From Acidobacteriota bacterium (GTDB lineage: Bacteria; Acidobacteriota; Vicinamibacteria; Vicinamibacterales; SCN-69-37): DNA of 64,000 nt. The notes beneath the pieces were generated by a model. It saw nothing but the letters and a program-made list of their open reading frames with translations. It made no database searches and was not told where the DNA came from. The position numbers were made by a program, and so were the translations under genes. This document shows, one piece after another, positions 1 to 8,701 of this stretch. The DNA lies in contig JADJUS010000003.1 of assembly GCA_016716905.1 (NCBI GenBank), forward strand, positions 124,001 to 188,000. Reading direction: 5' to 3'. Each line of letters starts with the position of its first letter. The first letter of the stretch is position 1.

Positions 1-203
1 ATGGCTTCGAGCGCCTCGAATGCTGCGACGCGCGCCTCGATGGGCTGCTGGGAGTTGGTGGCCACGGCCAACAGGGGCGTGGTGGCCCGCTGGCCGATGA
101 CCGCCAGGCGCGCTAATGCCATCTCGCGGCGTTGGCTGTCACCTCCGGTCAACTCCGCGATCAGGCGGATGACGTCGGCGGCCGAGGACTGGCGAATGGA
201 CAT
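1..203 (-). CDS. HEAT-repeat-like protein, N-terminal part only
   Basis: The gene runs off the left edge of the window, so only its first 67 codons are visible. The start is the ATG at 203 on the minus strand; the frame stays open to base 1. The visible residues form Ala/Leu-rich amphipathic helix pairs (RLIAELTGG, ALARLAVIGQRATTPLLAVA, ARVAAFEALEA), which looks like HEAT or PBS-lyase repeats used for protein-protein contact. No signal peptide is seen. It lies directly downstream of the ompA-like gene, and the poly-U tract of that gene's terminator ends 4 bases before this ATG. No separate promoter was recognised, so expression may depend on read-through. The family call is inference from composition. 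Confidence 0.6.
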   Translation of the reverse strand, partial: MSIRQSSAADVIRLIAELTGGDSQRREMALARLAVIGQRATTPLLAVATNSQQPIEARVAAFEALEA

Positions 204-207
204 GGGT

Positions 208-248
208 AAAAAAACCACGGGCCGAAGCGGCGGCGCTTCGGCCCGTGG
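208..248 (-). terminator. Intrinsic terminator after the OmpA-like gene
   Basis: A perfect 15-bp stem (215-229 pairs with 234-248, loop GCGG) is followed on the minus strand by seven U residues (208-214). This is a textbook rho-independent terminator 27 bases past the stop codon of the minus-strand OmpA-like gene. Confidence 0.92.
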
Positions 249-275
249 ATGTTCACATAGAAACGAGCGGCGTGG

Positions 276-2072
276 CTACTGGAGGCGCACCACCAGCGCC
301 GCACGGCGGTTGAGCCGGCGGGTTTCCTCGCGGGCGTTGTCGTACTTCGGCCGCTCTTCACCGTAGCTGACAATCCGCAGGCGATCCGGGCTCACGCCGC
401 GCGAATTCAGGTAGCTGCGGACGGCGGTTGCACGGCGCTCGCCGAGGGCCAGGTTGTATTCCGACGTGCCCACGTTGCAGGTGTGGCCTTCGATTTCGAG
501 CCGCAGGTTCGGATTCGCCTGCATGGCGGTAATGGCGTCATCGAGGATCTTCAGGGCGTCGGCCCGCAGCGAGAACTGGTCGAACTCGAAGTGGACGTCT
601 TCGAAGACGAAGTCCTTGGCCGCCGGCTGCACCACCTGGATGGTGACTGAGGCCGAGGCGGTGGCGCCGCGGCTGTCGGTCACCGTGATCGTCACCGGCA
701 CCGGGCCCACCACCATGGGCGCCGTCCACGGCGACTGGCGGTTAGTCGGTGTCGAGAGCGTGCCGGCGTTGGTCGTCCAGCGATACGTCAGGGCATCGCC
801 GTCCGGATCCTGCGCGTCGGCCGTCACGGTGGAGACCTTGCCCACTTCCACGGTGCAGGGGTCGCAGGCCGCCGTCACGGTCGGGGGACGGTTGGTCGGC
901 TGCGCCTTCGCTGCCGCTGCGGCTGCTGCGGCGGCCGCGGCTGCGGCGGCTTCGTCCGCGGCACGACGGGCGGCATCTTCAGCGGCGCGGGCTGCGGCGG
1001 CCGCGGCCACTTCATCACGCGCTCCCGGGTGGTAGCCGATTCGGAACTGGATGCCGACGGCGTCTCCGCTGTTGTCACCAAAGCTCGAGCAGGTCAGTGA
1101 GGCGATGGGGCAACGTGCGTTGCTGCGTGCGTCCGTGGTGCCCGACCAGTTCAGGCCGCCACCGATGAAAAAGCCTGACGAGGCCTGCCAGGTGACGCCG
1201 ACTGCAGCGAACACCGGCGTGGCGAGGCTGGTGGACGTGGGCGCGACTGAACCGTCAACGCCGGTGAACCCAGCCGGCGCGAGGACAACGTTGTCGAGGT
1301 ACTTTTCACCCGTCAGTTCAGCGGTGAAACGCAGGCGTGAGTTGGCCGGGAAGCCGACGCCCAGGCCCCAGCGGATGCCATTGGTCAGGTCGAAGCCGGC
1401 CGGGTCGCCGCGGAAGATGGCGCCGCCGAAGGCCGACAGTTCGATCACGCGGAACTGCTTGCTCAGGATGCCGTCAATCGTGAAGTCGGCCTTGCCACTC
1501 GACGCACCCAACTCGTCATCGCCGGTGGGCAGTTTCGCCGTGCCTCGCACCGCAAAACCCAGGGCCGCGCTGTCGCTCTGCGAGATGATCGCGATCTTGG
1601 CGCCCAGGCGCAGGTCGCCAGGCCTGTTCCCGATCCACCCCTGTCGGACGAGCGGAAACTCATTCACTACGCCACCGCCTGCGCCCGAAGGTGACCCGGC
1701 TGGGCTGACGAAGAAGATGGGCCGCGTGTCGCGGTCGATTCGTGTGATGGCCGTGTAGCTGCCGAACACCTCGGCGCGGTTGCCCAGGCCCACCGCGAAA
1801 GACGCCGGGAACTTGGTGGCGTCGGTGAACCCCTGTCCGTAGTCGGCGTTTTCGCGGTAGAAGCTGACCGACCACTTCTTGTGCGGCAGCACCTGGGCGG
1901 TCGGCACAAACCAGAGTCCGGTGTCGCCGCTCACGCTGACCGTCGCCATCCGCGTTTCCGTCTGGGTGGCCGGCTGTGACTGGGGGGGCGTGGTCTGACC
2001 TGAGGCCGGGATGGCCGTCGCCAGCATTGCCCCCATCACGCTTACTCCCAACAGTCGCTTCATCGTCGTCAT
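276..2072 (-). CDS. OmpA-family outer membrane protein with PKD/Ig-like domain
   Basis: A 598-residue envelope protein. Order of parts: signal peptide (MKRLLGVSVMGAMLATAIPASG), a beta-barrel-like region of about 330 residues rich in alternating aromatic/glycine strands, a strongly Ala/Glu/Arg-rich linker with runs of alanine, an Ig/PKD-like domain (PPTVTAACDPCTVEVG to ATASASVTIQV), and a C-terminal OmpA peptidoglycan-binding domain (VHFEFDQFSLR, LRLEIEGHTCNVG, YNLALGERRATAVRSYL, NRRAALVV). The OmpA domain is known to anchor the outer membrane to peptidoglycan. The frame is open further upstream, but those residues are not signal-like. ATG 2072 is preferred, with ATG 2063 as an alternative. 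A strong terminator follows. It is transcribed divergently from tatA. Confidence 0.88.
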   Translation of the reverse strand: MTTMKRLLGVSVMGAMLATAIPASGQTTPPQSQPATQTETRMATVSVSGDTGLWFVPTAQVLPHKKWSVSFYRENADYGQGFTDATKFPASFAVGLGNRAEVFGSYTAITRIDRDTRPIFFVSPAGSPSGAGGGVVNEFPLVRQGWIGNRPGDLRLGAKIAIISQSDSAALGFAVRGTAKLPTGDDELGASSGKADFTIDGILSKQFRVIELSAFGGAIFRGDPAGFDLTNGIRWGLGVGFPANSRLRFTAELTGEKYLDNVVLAPAGFTGVDGSVAPTSTSLATPVFAAVGVTWQASSGFFIGGGLNWSGTTDARSNARCPIASLTCSSFGDNSGDAVGIQFRIGYHPGARDEVAAAAAARAAEDAARRAADEAAAAAAAAAAAAAAKAQPTNRPPTVTAACDPCTVEVGKVSTVTADAQDPDGDALTYRWTTNAGTLSTPTNRQSPWTAPMVVGPVPVTITVTDSRGATASASVTIQVVQPAAKDFVFEDVHFEFDQFSLRADALKILDDAITAMQANPNLRLEIEGHTCNVGTSEYNLALGERRATAVRSYLNSRGVSPDRLRIVSYGEERPKYDNAREETRRLNRRAALVVRLQ

Positions 2073-2195
2073 TTTTTTCTGTCCCTGAGTAAAGAAAGAC
2101 GGTCCCTGACGGAAACCGTGCCCATAAATCCGCCATAATGGTACACCCGAACACGCCCAAGTCAATGCGTTCAGGCCGGTTCCGGGTCGCTGCGT

Positions 2196-2201
2196 TATAC
2201 T
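2196..2201 (+). promoter_or_regulatory. Likely -10 box for the tat genes
   Basis: TATACT lies 33 bases upstream of tatA within the context TGCGTTATA. The same TGCGTTATA context recurs before the VWFA gene at 21341. No convincing -35 element was found. Confidence 0.45.
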
Positions 2202-2234
2202 GAATCTTCACAGGTTCCAAGGGAGGCAACGCTC

Positions 2235-2537
2235 ATGTTTGGCTCGATCGGCATGCCCGAACTCATCATCATTTTCACCGTGGCACTGATCGTGTTCGGC
2301 CCCCGGAAGTTGCCTGAGCTTGGCCGGTCGCTCGGCAAGAGCCTGCAGGAGTTCAAGCGGGCATCAAACGAACTGAAGCACACGCTGGATGAGGAGATCT
2401 CGCTCGAAGACCGGCAGCGCTCTGCGCAGAAGCCGGCCACGGTGGCCGTGCTTGAGGCCCCGTCGGCGACCGACCCCGCCGCGATCGGGACGCCGACCGA
2501 CCCCGAGACGATCGCTCGCGGTCAGCAGCACAGCTAA
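2235..2537 (+). CDS. tatA: Sec-independent translocase subunit TatA/TatB
   Basis: A 100-residue protein with the TatA/B plan: a very short N-terminal periplasmic part, one membrane helix (PELIIIFTVALIVFGPRKLPEL), the FGPRKLPELGR hinge, then an amphipathic helix (LGKSLQEFKRASNEL) and an acidic tail. TatA multimerises to form the pore that exports folded twin-arginine substrates. Start ATG has a good ribosome-binding site (GGGAGG at 2221-2226, 8-base spacing). tatC follows immediately, with its GTG start abutting this TAA stop. TatA and TatB cannot be firmly separated from sequence alone; no second paralogue lies here, so one protein may serve both roles. Confidence 0.93.
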   Translation: MFGSIGMPELIIIFTVALIVFGPRKLPELGRSLGKSLQEFKRASNELKHTLDEEISLEDRQRSAQKPATVAVLEAPSATDPAAIGTPTDPETIARGQQHS

Positions 2538-3302
2538 GTGGAGGAAGACGACCTCTCGCCGGGCGCGCCCGGCCGCATGAGCTTTCTCGATCACCTCGAC
2601 GAGCTGCGCCGCCGCATTCTCTACGCCGTCTACTCGGTCCTCGCCGCCGGCATCGTGGCCTTCGCGTTCATCGATCGCATTCTGGAAGAAGTGACCCGGC
2701 CGATGCTTGCCGTGTTGCCCAGCGGCACGCTGCTGGGCACCGAAGCGCTCGACCCGATCATGATCTATTTCAAGGCGGGGCTTCTGGTGGCGGTTATCAT
2801 CGCGTCGCCGTTGATCCTCCTTCAGGTCTGGTATTTCATCGCGCCGGGTTTGTATTCAAAGGAAAAGCGGATGGCGGTGCCATTCGTGTTCACCTCCACC
2901 GCGCTGTTCCTGGCTGGCGCCTACTTTGGACATCGAATCGCCTTTCGGGTGACCTGGGAGTTCCTCGCCAAATTCAACCCGGAGTTCCTGAACTGGACGC
3001 CCACGTGGACGTCGGCGTTTTCGCTCTACCTGCGAATGGTGCTCGGCCTGGGCCTGATCTTCCAGATGCCGGTGGTGATCTTCGTGCTCGCGCGATTCGG
3101 CATCGTCTCGGCGAAATTCCTGATCAAGAACTTCAAATATGCCGTCCTGATCATCTTCATCGTGGCGGCCGTGGCCAGTCCCGGACAGGACCCGGCCAGC
3201 CAGATGCTGTTTGCGGCGCCGATGCTGGTGCTCTACGTCATCAGCATCGGGGTGGCGTGGCTCTTCGGCAAGAAAAAGCCCGCCGAAACTGCCGAGCCGT
3301 AA
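2538..3302 (+). CDS. tatC: Sec-independent translocase subunit TatC
   Basis: A 254-residue polytopic membrane protein and the twin-arginine signal receptor of the Tat system. Family signatures are visible: SFLDHLDELRRRI near the N-terminus, then about six hydrophobic helices, including LLVAVIIASPLILLQVWYF and the conserved F-x-PG-type segment IAPGLYSKEKR, and the C-terminal VASPGQDPASQM. The GTG at 2538 immediately follows the tatA stop; an internal ATG at 2577 (MSFLDHL) is the alternative. Neither has a clear ribosome-binding site, so coupling to tatA translation is likely. Confidence 0.93.
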   Translation: MEEDDLSPGAPGRMSFLDHLDELRRRILYAVYSVLAAGIVAFAFIDRILEEVTRPMLAVLPSGTLLGTEALDPIMIYFKAGLLVAVIIASPLILLQVWYFIAPGLYSKEKRMAVPFVFTSTALFLAGAYFGHRIAFRVTWEFLAKFNPEFLNWTPTWTSAFSLYLRMVLGLGLIFQMPVVIFVLARFGIVSAKFLIKNFKYAVLIIFIVAAVASPGQDPASQMLFAAPMLVLYVISIGVAWLFGKKKPAETAEP

Positions 3303-3334
3303 CCTCCGTCCCTCTGCTACCATTGCCTTTATCT

Positions 3335-4963
3335 ATGCGAAATTCAGGCGTGCCTGCGGCAGCAGTGGTGGTGGTGATCGCGGCAGTGGCGGGTGGCCTG
3401 CTCGGCAGCAGTGTCGGCGCGCGGGGCGCCGGCGCCAACGCCGACCGCGTGACCGAACGCTACCGCATGTTCTCGGCCGCCCTCGCCGCGGTTGAGCGCG
3501 ACTTCGTCGTCGAGACGGCGTCAGACGACCTCGTCTACGGCGCGATCGACGGGATGCTGCGGACGCTGGACCCGCACTCAAGTTTTCTGGAGCCCCAGGC
3601 GTACGCCCGGATGCGCGAGCGGCAGGAGGGCGTGTACTACGGCCTCGGCCTCAGCATCGTCGTGGTGAACGACGACATCACCGTGACCAACCTGTTTGAA
3701 GGGACACCGGCCTACCGCGCAGGCATCCGGCGCGGCGACGTCATCGCCATTATCAAGGGGAAGAGCGCCAAGGGCTGGACCAGCGAGCAGGCGGTGAAGG
3801 AGCTGCGAGGTGCGAAGGGCACCTCGGTGGATATTTCCATCCGCCGCCTCGATCAATTGATTCCCCTGACCGTCGACCGCGACGAGATCAACATCACCAC
3901 GGTGCGCACGGCGTTCATGATTGCGCCGGGCACGGGGTACATCCGCCTGCAGGATTTTTCGGAGACCACCGATCGCGAGCTGGGCGCTGCGCTGACCAAG
4001 CTGCGTGGAGAAGGGCTGCAGCGACTGGTGCTGGACCTGCGCGACAATCCCGGCGGACCGCTCGACCAGGCGATCGCCGTGTCCAACCGGTTCCTGAAGC
4101 GCGGGCAGATGATCGTGTATACCCGGGGCCGCGTGCAGAATTCGGATGAGGACTATCTGGCGCTCGAGCAGGGCGACACGACCACGCCGCTGGTGGTGCT
4201 CGTCAATCGCAGCAGCGCCAGTGCCTCGGAGATTGTGGCGGGCGCGATGCAGGATCACGACCGCGCGCTTGTGGTGGGTGAGGCCACGTTTGGCAAGGCG
4301 TTGGTGCAGTCGGTGTTCCGGATCAGCAACGGCGCCGGGCTCGCGCTCACCACCGGCCGGTACTACACGCCGAGCGGCCGCATGATTCAGCGCCCCTGGG
4401 ATGGCACGTTCGACGAGTACTTGAACTACTCGCAGCGCGATCAGGCTGGGACACGCGAACACGCCGCAGGGGAACTGAAGTACACGGACGCAGGCCGCAA
4501 GGTGTACGGCGGCGGCGGTATCGAGCCGGACCACTTCAAGCCGGGACCGGTCGAGGGTTTCAACCCCACGCGGTTCTCGCGCATGTTGCTGGCGCGCGGG
4601 TTCTTCGTCGGGTTTGCCGAGTCGTTCACCGGCGAAGGCGATACGCGCCCGGCGGCGGCGCCCGCGGCCAAACACAAGGTGGCGCGCGGATTCGAAGTGA
4701 CGCCCGCCATCCTGGCGGAGTTCGCCGAGTACCTTGCCGCCCAACGCGTGAAGGTGGACGCCGCCGCGCTCGAGGCCGATGCCGCGTTCATCAGCGCGAT
4801 GATTCACTACGACGTGGATCTGGATCTCTTCGGCGTCGAGGAAGCGCGCCGCAATCTCTCCAAAGTCGATCCCCAGGCGCAGTTCGCGCTGACGTTCTTC
4901 GACGAAGCACACCGCCTGATCGCTTCAGGCGCCAGGACTGCAAAGGCCGGGAAGACCCCCTAA
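3335..4963 (+). CDS. S41-family carboxyl-terminal processing protease with PDZ domain
   Basis: A 542-residue envelope serine protease of the CtpA/Prc group. It has an N-terminal membrane anchor (AAVVVVIAAVAGGLLGSS), a leader with the conserved LRTLDPHSSFLEP, a PDZ domain (about residues 95-175, ITVTNLFEGTPAYRAGIRRG), and the S41 core with substrate strand GYIRLQDFSE, DLRDNPGG, the nucleophile in RSSASASEIVAGAM (around residue 300) and the catalytic lysine in TFGKALVQ. The family cleaves periplasmic proteins from their C-termini. The frame is open upstream into tatC, but ATG 3335 gives the membrane anchor. The gene is 3 bases before smc, suggesting co-transcription. A C-terminal extension of about 120 residues is not assigned. 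Confidence 0.9.
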   Translation: MRNSGVPAAAVVVVIAAVAGGLLGSSVGARGAGANADRVTERYRMFSAALAAVERDFVVETASDDLVYGAIDGMLRTLDPHSSFLEPQAYARMRERQEGVYYGLGLSIVVVNDDITVTNLFEGTPAYRAGIRRGDVIAIIKGKSAKGWTSEQAVKELRGAKGTSVDISIRRLDQLIPLTVDRDEINITTVRTAFMIAPGTGYIRLQDFSETTDRELGAALTKLRGEGLQRLVLDLRDNPGGPLDQAIAVSNRFLKRGQMIVYTRGRVQNSDEDYLALEQGDTTTPLVVLVNRSSASASEIVAGAMQDHDRALVVGEATFGKALVQSVFRISNGAGLALTTGRYYTPSGRMIQRPWDGTFDEYLNYSQRDQAGTREHAAGELKYTDAGRKVYGGGGIEPDHFKPGPVEGFNPTRFSRMLLARGFFVGFAESFTGEGDTRPAAAPAAKHKVARGFEVTPAILAEFAEYLAAQRVKVDAAALEADAAFISAMIHYDVDLDLFGVEEARRNLSKVDPQAQFALTFFDEAHRLIASGARTAKAGKTP

Positions 4964-4966
4964 CAC

Positions 4967-7900
4967 ATGCGTTTGTCGCGACTGCACATTAACGGATTCA
5001 AGAGTTTTGCCGATCGTGCCGAGTTGTCATTTGATGATGGCGTCACCGCCATCGTCGGCCCGAACGGTTGTGGGAAGAGCAATGTCGTAGACGCCATCAC
5101 GTGGGTCCTTGGCGAACAAAGCGCCAAGAGCCTGCGCGGTGAACGCATGGAAGACATCATGTTCAGCGGCAGCGATGGGCGAAAGCCGACCGCGTCCGCC
5201 GAAGTGCGCCTGCGCCTGGCCAATGTGGCGCAGGCGGCGATGCTCACGTCCACAGAAGTCGGTGGCGACGGCGTGGTTGATCCGGCGGTTGGCGAAAACG
5301 GCCAACTGCCGCTCGTGACACGCGACGTCGAAATCGGCCGCCGGTTGTACCGCTCAGGCGAAAGCGAATACCTCATTGATGGCGAGGTGTGCCGTTTGCG
5401 TGACGTCCACGACCTGCTCATGGACTCGGGCCTTGGCATCAAGGCGTATGCCGTGATCGAGCAGGGCAAGATTGGTCAGATTCTGTCCGCACGTCCGGCT
5501 GAACGCCGGGCCCTGATTGAAGAGGCGGCGGGCGTCACGAAGTACAAGTCGCGTCGGCGTTCTGCCGAACTCAAACTCGACGCCGCCCGCCAGAATCTGA
5601 TGCGGGTGGACGACATCATCTTCGAAGTCGAGAAACAGCGCGGTGCGCTGAAGCGGCAGGCGGCCCGTGCCCGCCGATACAAGCGCCTGCGCGAAGAACT
5701 GCGACGCTGGGAACAGGTGCAGTTCGCGCACCGGCAGGCCACGCTCGCGCGCGAAATCGACGCCGCCGAAACGCGCCTCTCAGATGCGCGGACGCGAGAG
5801 ACCTCGGCGGCCGCACGCGTGGCCGAACTCGAATCCGGGCTCGAAGCCCTGAGGCTCGAACTCACGGCCGCCGAGCAGCGCGCCACTGAAACACGCGAGC
5901 AGGCACATCAGCGCGAACTTGAGATCGGCCGGCGCCAGCAGCAGGTCACGTTTGAGAAGCAGCAGGTGGAAGACCTGGGGCATCGCCTGACGCAGTTCGA
6001 GGCGGAAGTGCACGACCTTGATGCGCGCCGCGGCCCGGCGCACGCGGCCTTTGAGGCGCAAAAAACCGTCATCGACCGCGCGCGGCTGTCGTTGCAGGAA
6101 GCGCAGGGCACCGTGTCGGCCTGCGAGCAGGAATACCAGCGCGCGCTCACCACCGTGCAGGGTGTGGAACACGATGCGGACCAGACACGCGCGGCCGTCA
6201 TGGCCGCCGCGACCACGCTCACCGCATTGCGGCAGGCGCGTGACAATGCGACGGCCGCCCGCGACCGCATCGCGCAGGATCGCAGCCGTTTCGAAGTGGA
6301 GCTGCGCGACCTGCAGCAGGAGCTCGACCGCGCCACTCGTGATCGGTCCGACGGCGAAGCGTCTCTGGCGGAAGCGCGCAGCGCGTCCGAGCGCGCTCTC
6401 CAGGCACGCACCGCGGCCGAAGTCGCGCTCGCCGACGCCCGTGGCGAACGCGATCGCCTTTCGCAGCTCCTGAGCTCCGCGCATCGCGAACTGGCCGGAC
6501 TCGAAGCCCGCCTGCGTTCGATCAGCGAGGTGGACCGCCAGCGCACGACGTTTGGTGACGCGGCCCGCTTCCTCCTCGCCGAAGCGCCAGAGACCGTGGG
6601 ACAACACGGCGCGTTTGCCGATCACCTGCGCGTCGAACCGTCGTTTGAGCGCGCCGTTGACGCGCTGCTCGGCGATCTCCTTCAGCACGTAGTGGTGGAT
6701 CGATCCGACCAGGTCAACCAGGCGCTGGCTCACCTCGAAGAGCGGCGAGCCGGTCGTTGCGGTTTCCTCGTCCTTGACGACGCGAGAGCCGCCGCGCCGA
6801 GACTGTCGCCGGCCCTCCCGGCCGGCGCTCGTGCGTTGCGCGACGTGGTGCAGGCCACGGGGCCGTACGCCGGCCTCATTGCGCGAGCTATTCCGGATGC
6901 GTTCGTCGTGGAGACGTTTGCCCAGGCCCAGGCACTTGCGCTCGCCACCGACTTGCCGGTCGCAACCATGGGGGGCGATGTCTTTCGCGGGTCCGGCCTC
7001 GTCGAAGGCGGCGCCACAGGCGGCGCGTTGGGGATCCTGGAAATCCGCGCCGAGGCGCAGGCGCTGCGCACGCAGGTGTCGGCCGTCGAGGCGATCGCGC
7101 ACCAGGGCGCCAATGACGTCACGGCGTCTGAACTTGAGATCTACAACGGCGAGGCCGAGGTGGCGTCCACACAGGCGGCACTGCACGATCTGGAAAAGGC
7201 CATCGTCTCTCACGAGGGACGGTTGGCGCGCGCCGTTGATGAAGTGACGCGTGTCTCGCGGCGTATTGAACTGGTGACCACCGAGCGGCGCCGCAGTGAA
7301 GAAGACGAGCAGGCGGCTGAAAGCCGCCGCGAGGCGTCGGCGCTCGCGATTGTGGCCCACGAGTCCGGCCAGGCGCAGGCCGAGCAGTCCATCGGCTCGG
7401 TCATGGCGCGGCTCGAGGCCGCCCGTGCGGACGCCGAGGTGCACATCCGGCGTGTGAGTCAGGCCAGGGCCGAGCAGTCCACCATCACCGAGCGCGTGCA
7501 GTCGCTCGAGGCGGAAGGCCGCCGGCTCGAAGAAGCCGCCGCCGAACTCGAAGCGCGCCTCACCACCCGGCGCGATGAACTCGAACGCACGACGGCGCGG
7601 CGCGAACAACTGCGCGCGTCCATCATCGACATCGAGCGGTCGCTCGACGAGAACGTGCACGCGCTTGAGACGCTCCGCACCGACATGCGCCGGCTCGACG
7701 AGGAGGTCACGGGTTTCCGCGGCCGCTTCGGTGACAAGGAACACGACATTCGCACGGGGCGGCACGCCCTTGAAGCGGTGCGTACGGAGGTCATGCAGTC
7801 TGAGGTAGCCCGTGCCACCGCCCACGCCGACCTCACGCACCTGGCGGCGACCTGCCTTGAAGCCGTCAATCTCCCTCTGGCGGACGTGGTGGCCGAGGTC

Positions 7901-8701
7901 GCGCGCATGGAACGCGATGGAGAACTCGCGGCGCCGGCCAAACGGTTGGCTGCGGCATTTGCGCCCGACGCCGATGAAGAGACACCGGAAGGCGCAGAGA
8001 CGCCCGTGGGCACAGTCTCCCCCGAGCCCGCTGAGGTCTCAGACACACAGGCCGCCGCACTGCTGCCCGATGACGTCATCGCCGACTTGCGCCAGAAGAT
8101 CGAGAAGCTCGGGCCGGTCAACATGATGGCCATCGAGCAGTTTGATGAACTCGAGACCCGCCACATCTTCCTGACCACGCAGCGCAAGGACCTGCTGGAT
8201 TCGATCGCGCAGACCAGCGAGGCGATCAAAAAGATCGATGTGACGACACGGGAACGCTTCCAGGAAGCCTTCACCACGATCAACACCTACTTCGAGGGCA
8301 CGTTCACCACGCTGTTTGGCGGAGGACGCGCCGGCCTGGTGCTGATCGATCTCGAAAATCAGGTTGAGAGCGGCATCGACATCATCGCGCAGCCCCCGGG
8401 CAAGCGCCTGCAGAACGTGCAGCTCCTCTCGGGCGGAGAAAAGGCGATGACGGCGATGGCCCTCATGTTCGCGGTCTTCAAATACCGGCCCAGCCCCTTC
8501 TGCCTGCTCGACGAAATCGACGCGCCGCTTGACGACGCCAACATCGGCAGGTTCGTCGAGATGCTGCAGGGCATGCAGGAGCACACGCAGTTCATCCTCA
8601 TCACCCACAACCGGAAAACGATGGAGATCGCCGACCGCCTCTACGGCGTCACGATGGAAGAGCCGGGCGTGTCCAAGCTGATCTCCGTCCAGTTGAATTG
8701 A
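4967..8701 (+). CDS. smc: Chromosome segregation protein SMC
   Basis: A full-length 1244-residue SMC ATPase that dimerises, binds DNA and organises the chromosome. Walker A is GPNGCGKSN (residues 31-39), followed by the N-terminal head (DLLMDSGLGIKAYAVIEQGKIGQIL). Long coiled coils flank a hinge around residues 525-690 (TVGQHGAFADHLRVEPSFER, GGDVFRGSGLVEGGATGGA). The C-terminal head has the ABC signature LLSGGEKAMTAMALMF (about 1153) and Walker B PFCLLDEIDAPLDDAN. An acidic linker (about 1003-1035) precedes the second head and looks lineage-specific. No scpA or scpB gene is adjacent. Its stop overlaps the next start by 4 bases (TTGA). Confidence 0.97.
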   Translation: MRLSRLHINGFKSFADRAELSFDDGVTAIVGPNGCGKSNVVDAITWVLGEQSAKSLRGERMEDIMFSGSDGRKPTASAEVRLRLANVAQAAMLTSTEVGGDGVVDPAVGENGQLPLVTRDVEIGRRLYRSGESEYLIDGEVCRLRDVHDLLMDSGLGIKAYAVIEQGKIGQILSARPAERRALIEEAAGVTKYKSRRRSAELKLDAARQNLMRVDDIIFEVEKQRGALKRQAARARRYKRLREELRRWEQVQFAHRQATLAREIDAAETRLSDARTRETSAAARVAELESGLEALRLELTAAEQRATETREQAHQRELEIGRRQQQVTFEKQQVEDLGHRLTQFEAEVHDLDARRGPAHAAFEAQKTVIDRARLSLQEAQGTVSACEQEYQRALTTVQGVEHDADQTRAAVMAAATTLTALRQARDNATAARDRIAQDRSRFEVELRDLQQELDRATRDRSDGEASLAEARSASERALQARTAAEVALADARGERDRLSQLLSSAHRELAGLEARLRSISEVDRQRTTFGDAARFLLAEAPETVGQHGAFADHLRVEPSFERAVDALLGDLLQHVVVDRSDQVNQALAHLEERRAGRCGFLVLDDARAAAPRLSPALPAGARALRDVVQATGPYAGLIARAIPDAFVVETFAQAQALALATDLPVATMGGDVFRGSGLVEGGATGGALGILEIRAEAQALRTQVSAVEAIAHQGANDVTASELEIYNGEAEVASTQAALHDLEKAIVSHEGRLARAVDEVTRVSRRIELVTTERRRSEEDEQAAESRREASALAIVAHESGQAQAEQSIGSVMARLEAARADAEVHIRRVSQARAEQSTITERVQSLEAEGRRLEEAAAELEARLTTRRDELERTTARREQLRASIIDIERSLDENVHALETLRTDMRRLDEEVTGFRGRFGDKEHDIRTGRHALEAVRTEVMQSEVARATAHADLTHLAATCLEAVNLPLADVVAEVARMERDGELAAPAKRLAAAFAPDADEETPEGAETPVGTVSPEPAEVSDTQAAALLPDDVIADLRQKIEKLGPVNMMAIEQFDELETRHIFLTTQRKDLLDSIAQTSEAIKKIDVTTRERFQEAFTTINTYFEGTFTTLFGGGRAGLVLIDLENQVESGIDIIAQPPGKRLQNVQLLSGGEKAMTAMALMFAVFKYRPSPFCLLDEIDAPLDDANIGRFVEMLQGMQEHTQFILITHNRKTMEIADRLYGVTMEEPGVSKLISVQLN

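Noticed and set aside
5780..7840. 686-codon open frame antisense to smc
   Set aside because: It mirrors the coiled-coil coding region, whose regular codon use keeps the opposite frame open.
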